From Pseudisothecium myosuroides (lineage: Eukaryota > Streptophyta > Bryopsida > Hypnales > Lembophyllaceae), in the NCBI GenBank assembly GCA_951799445.1, contig OX637293.1:496001-560000 (forward strand): a DNA stretch of 64,000 bases, read 5' to 3'. The position numbers were made by a program, and so were the translations under genes. The notes below the pieces were generated by a model. The model saw only the letters and a list, made by a program, of their open reading frames with translations, was not told the origin of the DNA and made no database searches. How positions within the stretch are numbered: position 1 is the stretch's first letter; every line of letters begins with the position of its first letter. Positions 23,673 to 35,173 of the stretch are shown here, piece after piece.

Positions 23673-24445
23673 TAAGAACCCACAGTAAGGGCGTCAGTTC
23701 GGCTTGCACTTGAATGTCCATAATGATCATCCTTGAGGTACTCAGTATGGCATCCCTTTTACATGCCACACTATGTGGTCATATTGCTGCAGAACTCCAT
23801 ATTCTATTAGAAGCTTTTTCATGTTAGAATTACGTGTTTTATGAAATGTGATTGGATGTTAATCTTAGAAAATATCAGAGATCTGTTTTGAAGACATTAG
23901 AAGCTTGCAATCTTCTGTTAGATCTATATTGAAAGGAGGTTTTTCATTTTTCATTTCTATGATCAACTAGTATCCTGCAATCCCAAAACTGGCTAAATTT
24001 TGCTCGGTTGCTACTTGATTTTGTCATGCCTTCAGTGTAAATTCAAAAAATCTTCCAAAAATGAACATTTGGCTAAAAACCCTGAACCAGTTCTGAGATC
24101 ACTACTAGTATCATCTGCTACGTCTATTAGAGACATTTTTGTTGTTTTTGGTCTACCATTTTTCGTTTCTTCTGTGCTTGGCGATTCTGATTCAATCTTA
24201 TCTTGCGTATAGCATTGCGCTCTGGGTCCACAAGTACATTGAGCTTTTGTGCTCGTTTGCGTTTCTCTCACATATCCTTTACTCCTTGCCGAACAATGAA
24301 GACAAGAGCCTCGTTGAAGCCATTGGCTTGAGAACTTGGCGGAGAGCGGGCATCAACTGGGTGGGAGGAGTGTCAATCTCGGGCAGCATAGGGTGGTGGG
24401 CAGTAAGTGGGTCCTCGACGTTTTAAGAAAAACGTCAGGGATTTA

Positions 24446-24849
24446 GAGCATCCCCACCAATCTATTCCCCATCCCTATCTCTATACCCCATCTTCATCCA
24501 GAGAAATAGGGATAGGGAAGTAGAGCCCCACCAATTTCTTCCCCACAAGCTTGCAATACCTTGGACAACGCAGTAATGAAGTGAATCTACAGTGCCATTA
24601 GTAAAAGGAAGTACATGGAAATAGTTCCCGCATACATCCAAGCCGCACAAAAGGTGGATCTTGAGTTAAAATATTAAAAGGTTTACCGAAACTGAGGCCG
24701 GCTTTATATTGGGCCTGGGGTCGGATGGAAGGTCGGCCGGATTTGCCTTCAATCCGGCCCTCAATCCGGCCCCAATTCTTCCATCCGGCCCTAGATAATG
24801 TAAAGCCCTTGGGCCGGACTCTAGGGCCCAATTTCCAATTCATGTGCTC
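24446..24849. mobile_element. Harbinger-like MITE with CCGGCCC-rich interior
   Basis: A 404-bp element with ends GAGCATCCCCACC and TGTGCTC, flanked by TTA at 24443-24445 and 24850-24852. Its right half is rich in repeated ATCCGGCCC and GGGCCGGA tracts. The same tracts (AGCCCTTGGGCCGGA, CAATCCGGCCC) recur at 38225-38470, which appears to be a second, reversed copy. Confidence 0.6.
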
Positions 24850-25481
24850 TTAGATTTTCTCAATGCTCAATTAAAAAAAATTATAAAAACATGCATTTTT
24901 TTTTTCTCTTTCTTTTTTTTCCTATTTCAAAAAAAAAAAGTTTATTTATTTATTTTTCCTTTTTTCCTTTTTCTTCCTATTTATTCTACTTCAAAAATAG
25001 AAAATAATTTATTATTATTATTTTTTTTAATTTTTTTTTAAATTCCTAATTTCCCTATTTTCAATTTTCAGATGGAAAAGTGAATTTTTTTACTTTTTTT
25101 TGAAACTTTTCATTTTTCTTCTTGCAATAAAATAATTTTGGACTTGTCACTATACGGGTTTCAAAATAATCACATGACTAAACCAAGCAAACATAGATTA
25201 TGTATTATTTTGAATTCCCTGTTAGAAAGTGGCCTTATTGCTTGAATTCCTTGTTTTTAATTTACATTAGTTAAAATGTCGTACTGAAAGTCAAAACCCA
25301 AATCAACGTCAAAATAAAACAAGAACGGTGTGACCGTGAGGCTCTGTCTTGGTGAGCAAGTGTGTCAAAAAAAAATTATCTTATATATCAATATATATAA
25401 CCAAACATGAAGTAATAACAAAATATGATTAATATCTCTTTATTTAATAATAAAATAGTACATAAAATACAAAAATTGTTT

Positions 25482-28222
25482 CTAATGTTTTTTGGACCCT
25501 GGAGCAATGATCTTTTCTAGTTCTTCTAATAGATTTTTCGAAGACTCAAAGACATAGATCTTGGATATTTTCTTTGGAAGTTTTGATATTACATTGGACA
25601 CCTGATTAGTAGCACCTATTAAGACTAATGACCAACTGTTGGGCATATAACTCTTAATAAGGGTTATAATAGCTGCTTTTCCACATTGTGAGATGTCCGT
25701 GTCTTCATCATCATAAATAAATCGACGTTTAGGATCAACATCACTTGGAAAATTTGGTTCAAAATTAGTATTCCCGATTGAAGATGAAATTACAAAAAGT
25801 ATTTCTCCAAATGTTTCAGCGGTAATTTTTGATTTGGTACTATGATTAATTGTTATTCGTCTCTTAATATGTTGTGGAAAACGATAAACACCTCCAAACA
25901 TTATATGTGGAGTTTGGATATTTAACTTTGATTTTGTTTTTGATGACGCATTAAGAGGTAATAATAAAATTGCATTCCACCTCTTGTTTTTCAAAGTCCA
26001 TTTGGCCATGTTGTGACCAAAAGCTTCATAGTCGTTAGTAGTCCAATTACCCTTTTCTTTTGTATTTCCTCCATATCGTGTATCAAAAATAAATAGAGCA
26101 TCTTTAGGAATTACTATTAAATCTTCTTGAATGGATCCCAACTTAGCTGCTATTTGAATAGGTATCAATGTTTTCAAACCTTTTGTATTTTTAACAGTTT
26201 TTGTATATTTCCAAGTCCATTGCATATTTGAAATTTGTAACCTCTTTTTTTTGCTATTATAGAGGTTACAAATTTCTCTTGGAATAAGTTTTTCCAAGTT
26301 TTTTAACTTGGACAATTCTTGTTTAGCCGATATGTTAGCCCAATTTGTCTTGAAGTTTTTGCATTCATTGTTGACAAGAGATACAAGTTGGTCTTCCGAA
26401 CCGTATTTAGATGTATCATGGGAAAACATCATATGTTCAAGTAAATGTTCACCTTCATTTGTTAGCCACTTCAAAGCATTTTGAACTGCTGAAAGTGATT
26501 TCATTCTATTGGCCATATATGCAGCAGTCTTTGGTTGCAAAGTTTTTGCATCCACTCCATTAAAAAAAAAACATTGAGGCTTATTGCATAAGCGGCTTAA
26601 TTTTTTGTGTTGCTCTATACTCAAGTTCCTCCAGGGCTTCAACCATTTTATCGTGAAGGGTCTTTTGGTAAAATCTCCGTTTTCTTCATATTTCTTCTTG
26701 TCATTTTCATTGAAGAATATATGCTTTTCATCGTATGCTTTACACATTTTTAAGAGTTCTTGAAAAGCATGTTTGTCAGACAAAAATACATGGCTTGTAT
26801 AATGATCTAAAGATTTCCAAAGGTTGCTTAATGTTTTGTCTTCTGTTTTGTCAGATTGCCGATGAAGAATGTAGATCATAGCTTTTACTACATTCATTCG
26901 GTTGAAATCATCTTCACGAATCTCTGGATCAGGACATTCATAATATTCATATACAATCCTCATTTTTTGTAGATCCTGAAAAACAGTTGTATATGTTTGT
27001 CTCTTATAAAATTCTTCGTTAAGGTGAGAAGACATAGCCAAATATTTGAGAGGTTCATCATAGAAAACCATAGTAGCTTGTCTTGTTTTGAATGTATTCT
27101 CATAAGCTAGTACAGACAATTCGCCTTGTTTAAATTTCTTTGCTGCATCCTTACAAGCTTGGACTACATGTTGTCCATCAACAGGTTCCCATCTTAATGA
27201 AGATAAAAACAATGTTGTTGGTTTAGAATGAACTATGCAACCAGGCTTTATTAGTACATCTTGAAATGTAAACCATTGATCAAACTTCTTGATGTCTTTT
27301 GACCCTTCATATTGAATGCCGATGGGTTTTAGTACAAGTGGTGACATTGTATTTGAACCACTTTGTAATAATTTATAAACTTTGTCCACAGTATTTGCAT
27401 TGCATTCTCATTGATTGGTCAAATTGGATGGTTCTAAAATATGATCGATATATACATTGAATTTGTAATCTCGACCAAATATGTAACCACTTTCTAGTCT
27501 TTCATATGGATAAAACTCAATGGTGTCATTCCAATTTTGAGTCTGATTGGTCTTCATCTTTTTTTTAGGTCTTTGTTTGATAGGACTTCCTTTTGTTGAA
27601 CTTGAAGGAGAATTGGTAGGAGAGCTATCAGCTTGCAATTCAACAATGGGAATATAATGGTCAATGCCATTGTACGCGATGCGTATGGGATCATTTCCGG
27701 TGCTACCTCGTCAGAAATTGTATAATACATATTTTGTAGGGTTTTTTTGTCTTTTTTCAAGTCTCTAAACATAGCAATGTCGTAAATTTGAAAAGGCCGT
27801 TGTAAATATAGAGCCATGAATTGCATCATAGTTCCATCTCCCCACAATCCATTGTGGCCGCTACTAGATTTTGACATCAATTCGAAGTATTGATCTATGG
27901 ATGTATTTTGTTGGCCGTGCAAATCACTCAGAGCGAGTTTTATAGTTGTTGTCCATTTTTGTTGTTGTGGATGACCATCTGCAACATAATCTTTTAGCAC
28001 ATTTATTGCTTGGGTTCGAAGATTGTCTGCAGTTCGATATTGTTCATCTCTCGAGAATTTGTTTTTGTAAAGCATTATATAGCTGACGGTGTCAAATAAA
28101 CAATCACCAATTCTATAATCGTAATTATGAACAAATTTTAACTGTAGTGTTTTACAGAATTGTCCAAATTTTTCATAGTCTCCCTTTGATAATGGTTCGA
28201 ACTGCTTCTTAGTCTTTGACAT
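25482..28222 (-). pseudogene. OTU + ParB-like + degenerate DNA-methylase-like gene of the Helentron
   Basis: The gene starts with ATG at 28222. Residues 1-172 hold an OTU cysteine-protease core (GDCLFD with Cys41, then GLWGD). The catalytic-His segment GIDHYIPI is in the -1 frame, so a shift occurs near 27706. That frame runs to a TGA at 27410-27408, and the same frame continues beyond it for 640 codons. A ParB-like N-terminal domain spans the TGA: NVYIDHILEP before it, then PLVLKPI and RWEPVDGQHVV after it. This suggests the TGA is a mutation inside one protein of about 900 residues. If translated alone, the downstream part could start at ATG 27347. The C-terminal half has FDTRYGG where a methylase would have DPPYG, and later LVLIGATNQ in the motif I position, the order of beta-class N4/N6 DNA methylases but without key residues. 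OTU is clear; ParB is likely; methylase ancestry is a hypothesis. Confidence 0.6.
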
Positions 28223-28369
28223 GGTTGCAAAAGAAATGATATTGAAAAATATATATGAAAACAGATGTATTTATACAAAAATACTAAGAATATTTTAAAA
28301 TAAAAGATGGAAAAAAAATAAAAGATAGGAAAAAGTAAAAGATGGCAAAAAAAATAAAAGAAATCAATT

Positions 28370-28440
28370 AAATTGTTGGTTAAAGTAAAATTAAATTGTT
28401 GGTTAAAGTAAAGTAAAATTGTTGGTTAAAGTAAAATTAA
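28370..28440. repeat. Short tandem repeat between Helentron genes
   Basis: Three copies of a unit containing AATTGTTGGTTAAAGTAAA (period about 24-27 bp) lie in the AT-rich spacer between the polyprotein gene and the OTU-ParB gene. Upstream of them are loosely repeated AATAAAAGATGG tracts. The spacer (28223-28663) has no other visible feature. Confidence 0.65.
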
Positions 28441-28663
28441 TTTTGTTTTACCTTTCAAAGTATAATGAATATGAAAATTGATTTGCACAAATTATTCCAA
28501 TGACAAAATAGAAATCTAGGGACATCAAATACTAATTGTAATAAAAATCTAAAAATAAAATAAAAATGTATATGTATATGTATTTTTTATTATACATATA
28601 TGTATGTAAAATTGACCTTTTTTTAAATTAATTTAATTGCAAAAATTGTGAATATAAAACATT

Positions 28664-31600
28664 CTAAACAAAAGATAAATTTTGTTTGTTGCATGTGTAG
28701 TTAGGCATAGTATTTGGAAGTTTGAATGCACAATATATTGGTTTGTGATAATCTGGCCAATACGCATCCGTAACACCATATTTTGTATCTTGGCCTGGGA
28801 TATTCGTCCAGATATGATCTATTAATGAATTGGATTTAGTAGTAGGTGTTGATAGTTGTTGTCTGAAGTGATGTTTAGACATAACTTGAATAAGTTGTTG
28901 AGAAGTGTTATCTTTGTTTTTTTGCATATTTAAATCTACATTAAAATCTCCAAGAATTAGAATAGGACATGTTAATGGAGCTTTAGTAATTAATTCTTTT
29001 ATAATTTCAAGAAACATTGATATACAAGTAGAATGAGATCGATAAACAGCTATTATATGGATAGCACTTCGAGTGCTTTCATTAAATGTTGCTCCTATAA
29101 ATTCAGATCCACTGTGATTTTTAATTGTAGTCGCTGAACATGTAATGTTTTTATTATATAGCAAAAGTAGACCATGTTTGTCAAATGTATGTATGTAGTT
29201 GAATTTGGATGTATCTATAAATTGTGGCACTTCTTGTGCAAGTTTAACCCTGGTTTCTTGAAAACATAATATGTGGGATGATTGAAGATTATGATCACAT
29301 TGTATATCGTGTTGGTGTTTAGGTAAAGAATTGACATTAATGCTTTGAATGATTGTATGCGAATGGCGCATGGTTTTTAACATTGGTACAAATAAGTTCC
29401 ATTTTGCTGTTGACTTTAATCTTTCCATCTCTGAACAAACGGAATTTTCAACATGAAAGTTTGACATGGTTAATGGATACAATAGATACAATTTTTCTTT
29501 TGTTCTAATACGTGACAAAGCAGTATATGAAAGTCCATGCTTGTTGACCCCTTTTGGATTGAATGCCATTTCATCTAAAGACAAACCTTGTGAACGATGA
29601 ATGGTTCGTGCAGCTGCTAATTGTATCGGAAATTGAATGCGAGTGATGAGATGTGTGCGGGTTTGACCAAACATTATTTCCTTTGTTAATGCTTCAATGG
29701 GTGTCCATGTTGATGCAATATTTTTGTCATTATATAAATGAACATTTGACAAACGTGTTAAAGTTCCAACTTTTGCATTTAAAAATTCTATCATGATGTA
29801 TTCCTTTGAATTTTTTATAATTGATGTTTTGAAAAGACCATCAGCTCCATTGACTAAACCATCATGTGTAGCATAATTCCCTGCACAAAGTTCTACTAAC
29901 ATGTCTTTTTTTACTTTTATTATTGTATGTAATCCAGCAGTTTTGCTAGGATCATTGGGAATTTCAAATGACGGAGACAAAGAAGGATGTCGAATATCAA
30001 CTGCTTTTAAATGATATGTAGGCCCTTTAACTTGATCAAAAACTTTTATGTTATGAACCGCTGTGTCTTTATTCATGTAAAACAAGTGTGGAATAGTGGA
30101 ATCATTTGGAGGTGTTTTCAAGCATAATGAATTGATCATGTTAACATCTGCAATGGTTTGAGTGGCTTTTCGAAACCTATTCAGTATGTCAATAAACATT
30201 GGATCATTTTGTCGCATAACAGTGGTTAGTTCATAACATTGTATACATTCGTACCAAAAACTAGGCGCTAAGGAGCTTAGTCCGTGATTTAGTTTTTGAA
30301 AGACCCATTTATCTCTAACTGGAGGCGCTTGATAGAAATCACCACAAACTATAACGTCTAGTCCACCAAAAAATTTGTTTTGAACATGTTTAATGGAACG
30401 AAGTCTTTGATCAATTGCATCCAACATCCTTGCTCCAACAAGTGATATTTCATCTATTACTATTAATTTTATTTGTTCATATTGATCAGTTAATTTATTT
30501 AGCAATTCTGATGACAATTTTCCAATGTTTGATAGTGACTGATTTATTGGAATGTGTAAAGCTGAATGTATAGTACACCCATCTATATTAAAAGCAGCTT
30601 TTCCTGTATATGCCATCAATAGTGTTTTTGGCTTTAAAGGATCTGATTCTATATCACTATGATAAAACCGCAACAATCCCTGCACAATAAGTTGTAATGT
30701 GAATGTTTTACCGGTTCCTGCACCACTAGTTAGGAATAAATGTATAGGAGTATCTATTTTAACACGCTTTCTATACATGAGATCATCGTAAATTGCTCTT
30801 TGTTCTCCATTTAGATTGCGAAGTAATTTGAAAAATTCTAACTCGTTCATTAAATCAACATTTCGAAAAGTATGATGTTCTAAATCTAGCTTGGTGTAAT
30901 GTTTTGCATGTGGTTTTATATATATATCCGAAGCAAGATCATATTTCTCAATGTTCTCCGTACTTGTACAAAAATCCATTGTATTTGTTTCTATATCATC
31001 CCATATATTATAGCATTTGTCAGTTTGTAATTTATTAGCTATTTCTTGTAAACGATCCCATTCATCATCACAATCTTGTTGTATTGTTGTAGCAATTTGA
31101 TAGTTGAATTTTTTACTTATATTCATAATATCGTTGATTTTCTCATCATACGCTTCTTTCCAAGTTTCTTTGTTATTTTTTTGAGAAGCTTCAGTGTTAG
31201 AAAATGGTACATATAACAGTAATTGTTCTCTTGCCCAATTTTCTAAATCTCTATGTTTGTTATAATGAACAAACCTTATAATTTTGGGTGTTCGGCATTT
31301 TATTATTTTATTTTTTACCCAATAGTATTTTGATGCAAATTCAACTAAACATATGTGATTCAATGAGTGAGGTCGTCCTATGTATCTGTCAATAATGGAT
31401 TTGCACATAACTTCACAAGATTCCGGGGCCAATTTTGATAGTGTTTGTTGAGGTTTTAAAAAAAAGGCACGGTCTTCAGGTGGCGATGTATTTATAAATT
31501 TAAATGTTCGTGAACTATGATAGAGAGGTAAAGAAAGAATGAGATAAACAGCAAGTTGTGCTGACATTTGTTGTGCATTCAAAAAAGCATTTCCAAGTTT

Positions 31601-34600
31601 TAAAATCCGTTTATCGGCATCTGTTTTATCTTCTATACATTTTTGAATAATCGATTTTAATTCCGTAGTTATACTTTTGTCAACTTTTGTCATGTATGAA
31701 GTACAATAGGTAGCTGCAGCATATGGATCTAGTATAAATTGAATATCCGTATTGGCATACCATGTATTTGCTACAGTTTTGTTGAATGCATTAGTACGTA
31801 TATCACAAAGTTTCCGTTTCAAAAATATTTGTGGTCTTTTAAGTTGAATACGTAAACACATAATGTAAGTCAAGCTGTCTATATTAAAATGTTGTAGGAA
31901 TTCATCAAAAGCCATTTCTGATCCAGTGCCCAATTCTTTTAAGAAATCAAATATGTCTTTGTATTTATTTTTGTAGTAATTTGCATTTTCTATGTCTTTA
32001 TTGTCAATTGGTTCTAAAATCATTGTTTTTTCCATTGGTGGAAGAGGATAGTGAAATCTACATACAGGTTGTCCTTTTTTTCTACATGTGCGTGAATGCT
32101 TATGAGTTTGGGCCTCTTGTAAAGGGGGAAGAAGAAATGATTTGTCTGATGTAATATATTTGTCAACAAAAGCAATAATTTCTTCAAATGAACTTATTTT
32201 ATATTTTGGTGCATTTTTAATCCATATCACCGCATGTTCATGTTCGCTACCTCTATGTTGAAATTCAGTTATAAAAAAGAAATCTACCACTTCACCTATA
32301 ATTGAAGCTTCTTTTTTAATTAATTTACGAAATGCCGCAGCGCGGTGATTATAATACAATGCACATGTCACTGGATCGGACCTTATTAATTCTGCTATAT
32401 GAATAGATTCAAGAGAATGGAAATGAGGTAAATTTAATCGTGTGACATTTAGTTTGTACAAAGCTTGAATTAAAGGTGTCCATAAACGTTCTGCACTTGT
32501 CAATGTAATGAAAAATGTTGGAGGACCTAATTGTCTAATCATTGTAAATAAACTTTTCCGAAGTCCTTCTATGTAATCAGGCGATGTACGCAACCTTTCT
32601 AAATCACGAAATCCAATGTATGATTTGAAAATTTTATCTAAATTAGATTCTTTAAAAACTTCAGCAGCTGTCAAAGTTCTTCCATTTAACTTTCCTTTTC
32701 TTATTCGAACCCAACTAGAATTTTTTACTTTTTCAATACAAATCTTGGTTGCTTTGAAAAAAATATTTTGAATATTTGTAGCAAAATCATGACTTTTATG
32801 CAATAATTCCCATTTTGCTATTTTATGATAAGAGAAATTTTTATATATTTTTTCATTTCGAGGATGACCAAAATACAATGTTGGAAAATTAAGTTCTTCG
32901 CTGTTTTTATCTTTGAAAATTCCTATAGGGTGGTATCCTTCACTAGGTGCAACTGATAAACCATTTTCAATGGGTGCAATCGATGATGTTCTATCATAAT
33001 CTTGAATGATTTCAGAATCTAAAAAATTATGCACCATTGTTTCTGTAAAAACCTCTTCTATTTCTTCTTCAAACTTGTCTTTGTTTGCAGTGTCTTCTTC
33101 AAAAAGATCATTTTCAATTTTTGTTTGGAGATGTATGGTAAACAAACTATTCCATAAAGGACGAATTTGAACATTTAATTCTTTATACAACGGAGTATTC
33201 AACAAATCTTTCAGTGCTAACATGATCATATTGGGACGTACATTTCCAGACATAAAAGGAGATTTATATACTAAACAGCGTTTTAAAAGAACTCCTATTG
33301 TACTATCATCCTCAGGTAAACGAGGAAGGATTGATTGTGTTTTATCAATATTTGCTGGAACATTTATAATACTCCCATGCATTTTGTATTGACCATAATT
33401 ATGTAGTTTATAAATTTGTGCAAAAGCTTGGCGAGGGGAAATCAATCTTTCTTCTAAAATAGTAAGTTGCTTGACAGATGATATAATCAAATTTCTGTGT
33501 ATATTTTTAGGTGCAAAATACAATGGAATTTTATTTTTCTTAATCGCATTTAAACATTGATTGCAAACATACAATGACTCATTGGTAAATAAGTTAGAAT
33601 CACATTGTAATAAAGATTTTACTGTTTCTTGCAATGAAGGTGTTATTAAACTGGAAAATTTCAAAAAACTTAATCTTTGACATACAAAACACACATAGAT
33701 TGGCACATCATTTATTTCTTTATTAAAATTAATGAAATGTTTTTCCATTGTTGATACTAGTTTAGAACTTGTTTTTTTCCTTCCAATTCTTGATTTATTT
33801 AATGATTTTTTAGTGAAATTGCACGTTTTCTTTGTTTTTGTATTTGCAATTTTCAAATGTTTCAAAATTTGAACAATTTCATTTTTTGAATCTTTCCTAT
33901 TTACATTCAAAACATTTCTTTGTTCTGATGTTGTTGGCATAATTTGATTTTCTTGTTTTGATGTTTCTATTTTGTTTGTAGTATTTTTTAAATCAACATG
34001 TTTTTTATGGTCTATATACTTTAAACGTTTTATAACTTGATTGTTTATAAGTTTTTCATTTGGGAACAATTCAAAAAAACGATTTGCTTTATTTTCAAAA
34101 GTATTATAATTCAAATCATTTGAAAGTTCTTGAAGAGAAGGATCATATTTTTTCCAATTTGTATAAGATCTCTTTCTATTTTGTACATTACTTTTGCAAC
34201 TAAGATTTGCATCATTATTATTTTTATTGGTTTCCCCTAATCTTTTCCTTTTTAATACATTAATATGATTAATTACTTGTTGAATTGATATATTTAAATT
34301 ATTGTTTGAAAAAATAAATTTTTTTGCTATTTCTAAATTTGTTAAATATGGATCATTCATTAAATTTATTATTTCAACATTCATTTCAGCTGACCAATTT
34401 ATCCTCATAGATTTTTTCATTTCACGATTTATACTGTAAGAATTATTTATTTGTAAATTGCTTATACAATTGAGCTTGGAATTTTGAGCATTTTGTATTT
34501 CAAATTCTGTTAAGTTTGTTTTTTGTTTTTCATTCCATTTAATTTGCGTTTCATTGTCATTATATTCTCTATCCAAATCTATTATTCTATTTTGTGTTAG

Positions 34601-35152
34601 TTCAGTTGGTACATGAATTGGTATTAAACCATCTACAACTTCTATTGGTTCAAAATGACTACTTCCAAAAGCTATATGCAATGTTTCACTATTAAACTCT
34701 CTGCCAAATGTACTAAGTATCCTTCCATTTTCTTTATTCCAGACACTAATTTGTTTTTTTAAGTAATCAGATATCCATTTGATTGCTGTAAAATCTCCCC
34801 ACAATCCACCGATAGTTGCACTCATTGACATTCTTTCTATGTATTGATCTTCATTTAAAACTTGTCCATTGTGTAAATCATGTAGAAATGATTCAGTTAA
34901 TTCTTTTGTTCGAGTTTCATATGCTTTTGGAGTATTAATTGCTAAACATTGTTTTAAATGACGCATTGCATTCATTCGTAAATCTGTCGATGATTCAGTA
35001 TATCGCAATAAATATGCGATAGAATCAAATAAACAGTCTCCTACATTATATTTGTAATGTGTATTGCATTGAAGATTGTAACATTTTAATATCTCATCTA
35101 ATTTTGTCATATTAACAAATGTCAAATACAAAATTTTCCACGAATTGTACAA
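28664..35152 (-). CDS. Helentron OTU-Rep-PIF1 helicase-EEP endonuclease polyprotein
   Basis: An uninterrupted frame of 2162 codons encodes the rolling-circle transposase. The likely start is Met15 (35110), just before the OTU domain. In order: OTU protease (Cys40 in GDCLFDS, GLWGD, His166 in SHFEPI); Myb/SANT-like segment (about 255-305); CX2C zinc-finger pairs (YVCFVCQ about 487 and YVCNQC) typical of Helitron N-terminal regions; Rep nuclease with HUH (HRGSEHEHAV, His971/His973) and two tyrosines (YCTSY, 1149/1153); PIF1-family helicase with Walker A GAGTGKT (1477-1483), Walker B VIDEIS, GDFYQAPPV, VMRQ and a final LSRIRTKEKL; then an EEP endonuclease with FQETR, GDFNVD (2068-) and SLIDH. 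All catalytic residues I can name are present. A long intact frame suggests recent activity. Confidence 0.95.
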   Translation of the reverse strand: MYNSWKILYLTFVNMTKLDEILKCYNLQCNTHYKYNVGDCLFDSIAYLLRYTESSTDLRMNAMRHLKQCLAINTPKAYETRTKELTESFLHDLHNGQVLNEDQYIERMSMSATIGGLWGDFTAIKWISDYLKKQISVWNKENGRILSTFGREFNSETLHIAFGSSHFEPIEVVDGLIPIHVPTELTQNRIIDLDREYNDNETQIKWNEKQKTNLTEFEIQNAQNSKLNCISNLQINNSYSINREMKKSMRINWSAEMNVEIINLMNDPYLTNLEIAKKFIFSNNNLNISIQQVINHINVLKRKRLGETNKNNNDANLSCKSNVQNRKRSYTNWKKYDPSLQELSNDLNYNTFENKANRFFELFPNEKLINNQVIKRLKYIDHKKHVDLKNTTNKIETSKQENQIMPTTSEQRNVLNVNRKDSKNEIVQILKHLKIANTKTKKTCNFTKKSLNKSRIGRKKTSSKLVSTMEKHFINFNKEINDVPIYVCFVCQRLSFLKFSSLITPSLQETVKSLLQCDSNLFTNESLYVCNQCLNAIKKNKIPLYFAPKNIHRNLIISSVKQLTILEERLISPRQAFAQIYKLHNYGQYKMHGSIINVPANIDKTQSILPRLPEDDSTIGVLLKRCLVYKSPFMSGNVRPNMIMLALKDLLNTPLYKELNVQIRPLWNSLFTIHLQTKIENDLFEEDTANKDKFEEEIEEVFTETMVHNFLDSEIIQDYDRTSSIAPIENGLSVAPSEGYHPIGIFKDKNSEELNFPTLYFGHPRNEKIYKNFSYHKIAKWELLHKSHDFATNIQNIFFKATKICIEKVKNSSWVRIRKGKLNGRTLTAAEVFKESNLDKIFKSYIGFRDLERLRTSPDYIEGLRKSLFTMIRQLGPPTFFITLTSAERLWTPLIQALYKLNVTRLNLPHFHSLESIHIAELIRSDPVTCALYYNHRAAAFRKLIKKEASIIGEVVDFFFITEFQHRGSEHEHAVIWIKNAPKYKISSFEEIIAFVDKYITSDKSFLLPPLQEAQTHKHSRTCRKKGQPVCRFHYPLPPMEKTMILEPIDNKDIENANYYKNKYKDIFDFLKELGTGSEMAFDEFLQHFNIDSLTYIMCLRIQLKRPQIFLKRKLCDIRTNAFNKTVANTWYANTDIQFILDPYAAATYCTSYMTKVDKSITTELKSIIQKCIEDKTDADKRILKLGNAFLNAQQMSAQLAVYLILSLPLYHSSRTFKFINTSPPEDRAFFLKPQQTLSKLAPESCEVMCKSIIDRYIGRPHSLNHICLVEFASKYYWVKNKIIKCRTPKIIRFVHYNKHRDLENWAREQLLLYVPFSNTEASQKNNKETWKEAYDEKINDIMNISKKFNYQIATTIQQDCDDEWDRLQEIANKLQTDKCYNIWDDIETNTMDFCTSTENIEKYDLASDIYIKPHAKHYTKLDLEHHTFRNVDLMNELEFFKLLRNLNGEQRAIYDDLMYRKRVKIDTPIHLFLTSGAGTGKTFTLQLIVQGLLRFYHSDIESDPLKPKTLLMAYTGKAAFNIDGCTIHSALHIPINQSLSNIGKLSSELLNKLTDQYEQIKLIVIDEISLVGARMLDAIDQRLRSIKHVQNKFFGGLDVIVCGDFYQAPPVRDKWVFQKLNHGLSSLAPSFWYECIQCYELTTVMRQNDPMFIDILNRFRKATQTIADVNMINSLCLKTPPNDSTIPHLFYMNKDTAVHNIKVFDQVKGPTYHLKAVDIRHPSLSPSFEIPNDPSKTAGLHTIIKVKKDMLVELCAGNYATHDGLVNGADGLFKTSIIKNSKEYIMIEFLNAKVGTLTRLSNVHLYNDKNIASTWTPIEALTKEIMFGQTRTHLITRIQFPIQLAAARTIHRSQGLSLDEMAFNPKGVNKHGLSYTALSRIRTKEKLYLLYPLTMSNFHVENSVCSEMERLKSTAKWNLFVPMLKTMRHSHTIIQSINVNSLPKHQHDIQCDHNLQSSHILCFQETRVKLAQEVPQFIDTSKFNYIHTFDKHGLLLLYNKNITCSATTIKNHSGSEFIGATFNESTRSAIHIIAVYRSHSTCISMFLEIIKELITKAPLTCPILILGDFNVDLNMQKNKDNTSQQLIQVMSKHHFRQQLSTPTTKSNSLIDHIWTNIPGQDTKYGVTDAYWPDYHKPIYCAFKLPNTMPNYTCNKQNLSFV

Positions 35153-35173
35153 ACCTATACAAAGTTGCTACAG

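Noticed and set aside
27408..27410. Programmed TGA readthrough (recoding) as the default explanation
   Set aside because: A second lesion (frameshift) lies 300 bp away in the same gene, so mutation is the simpler reading.
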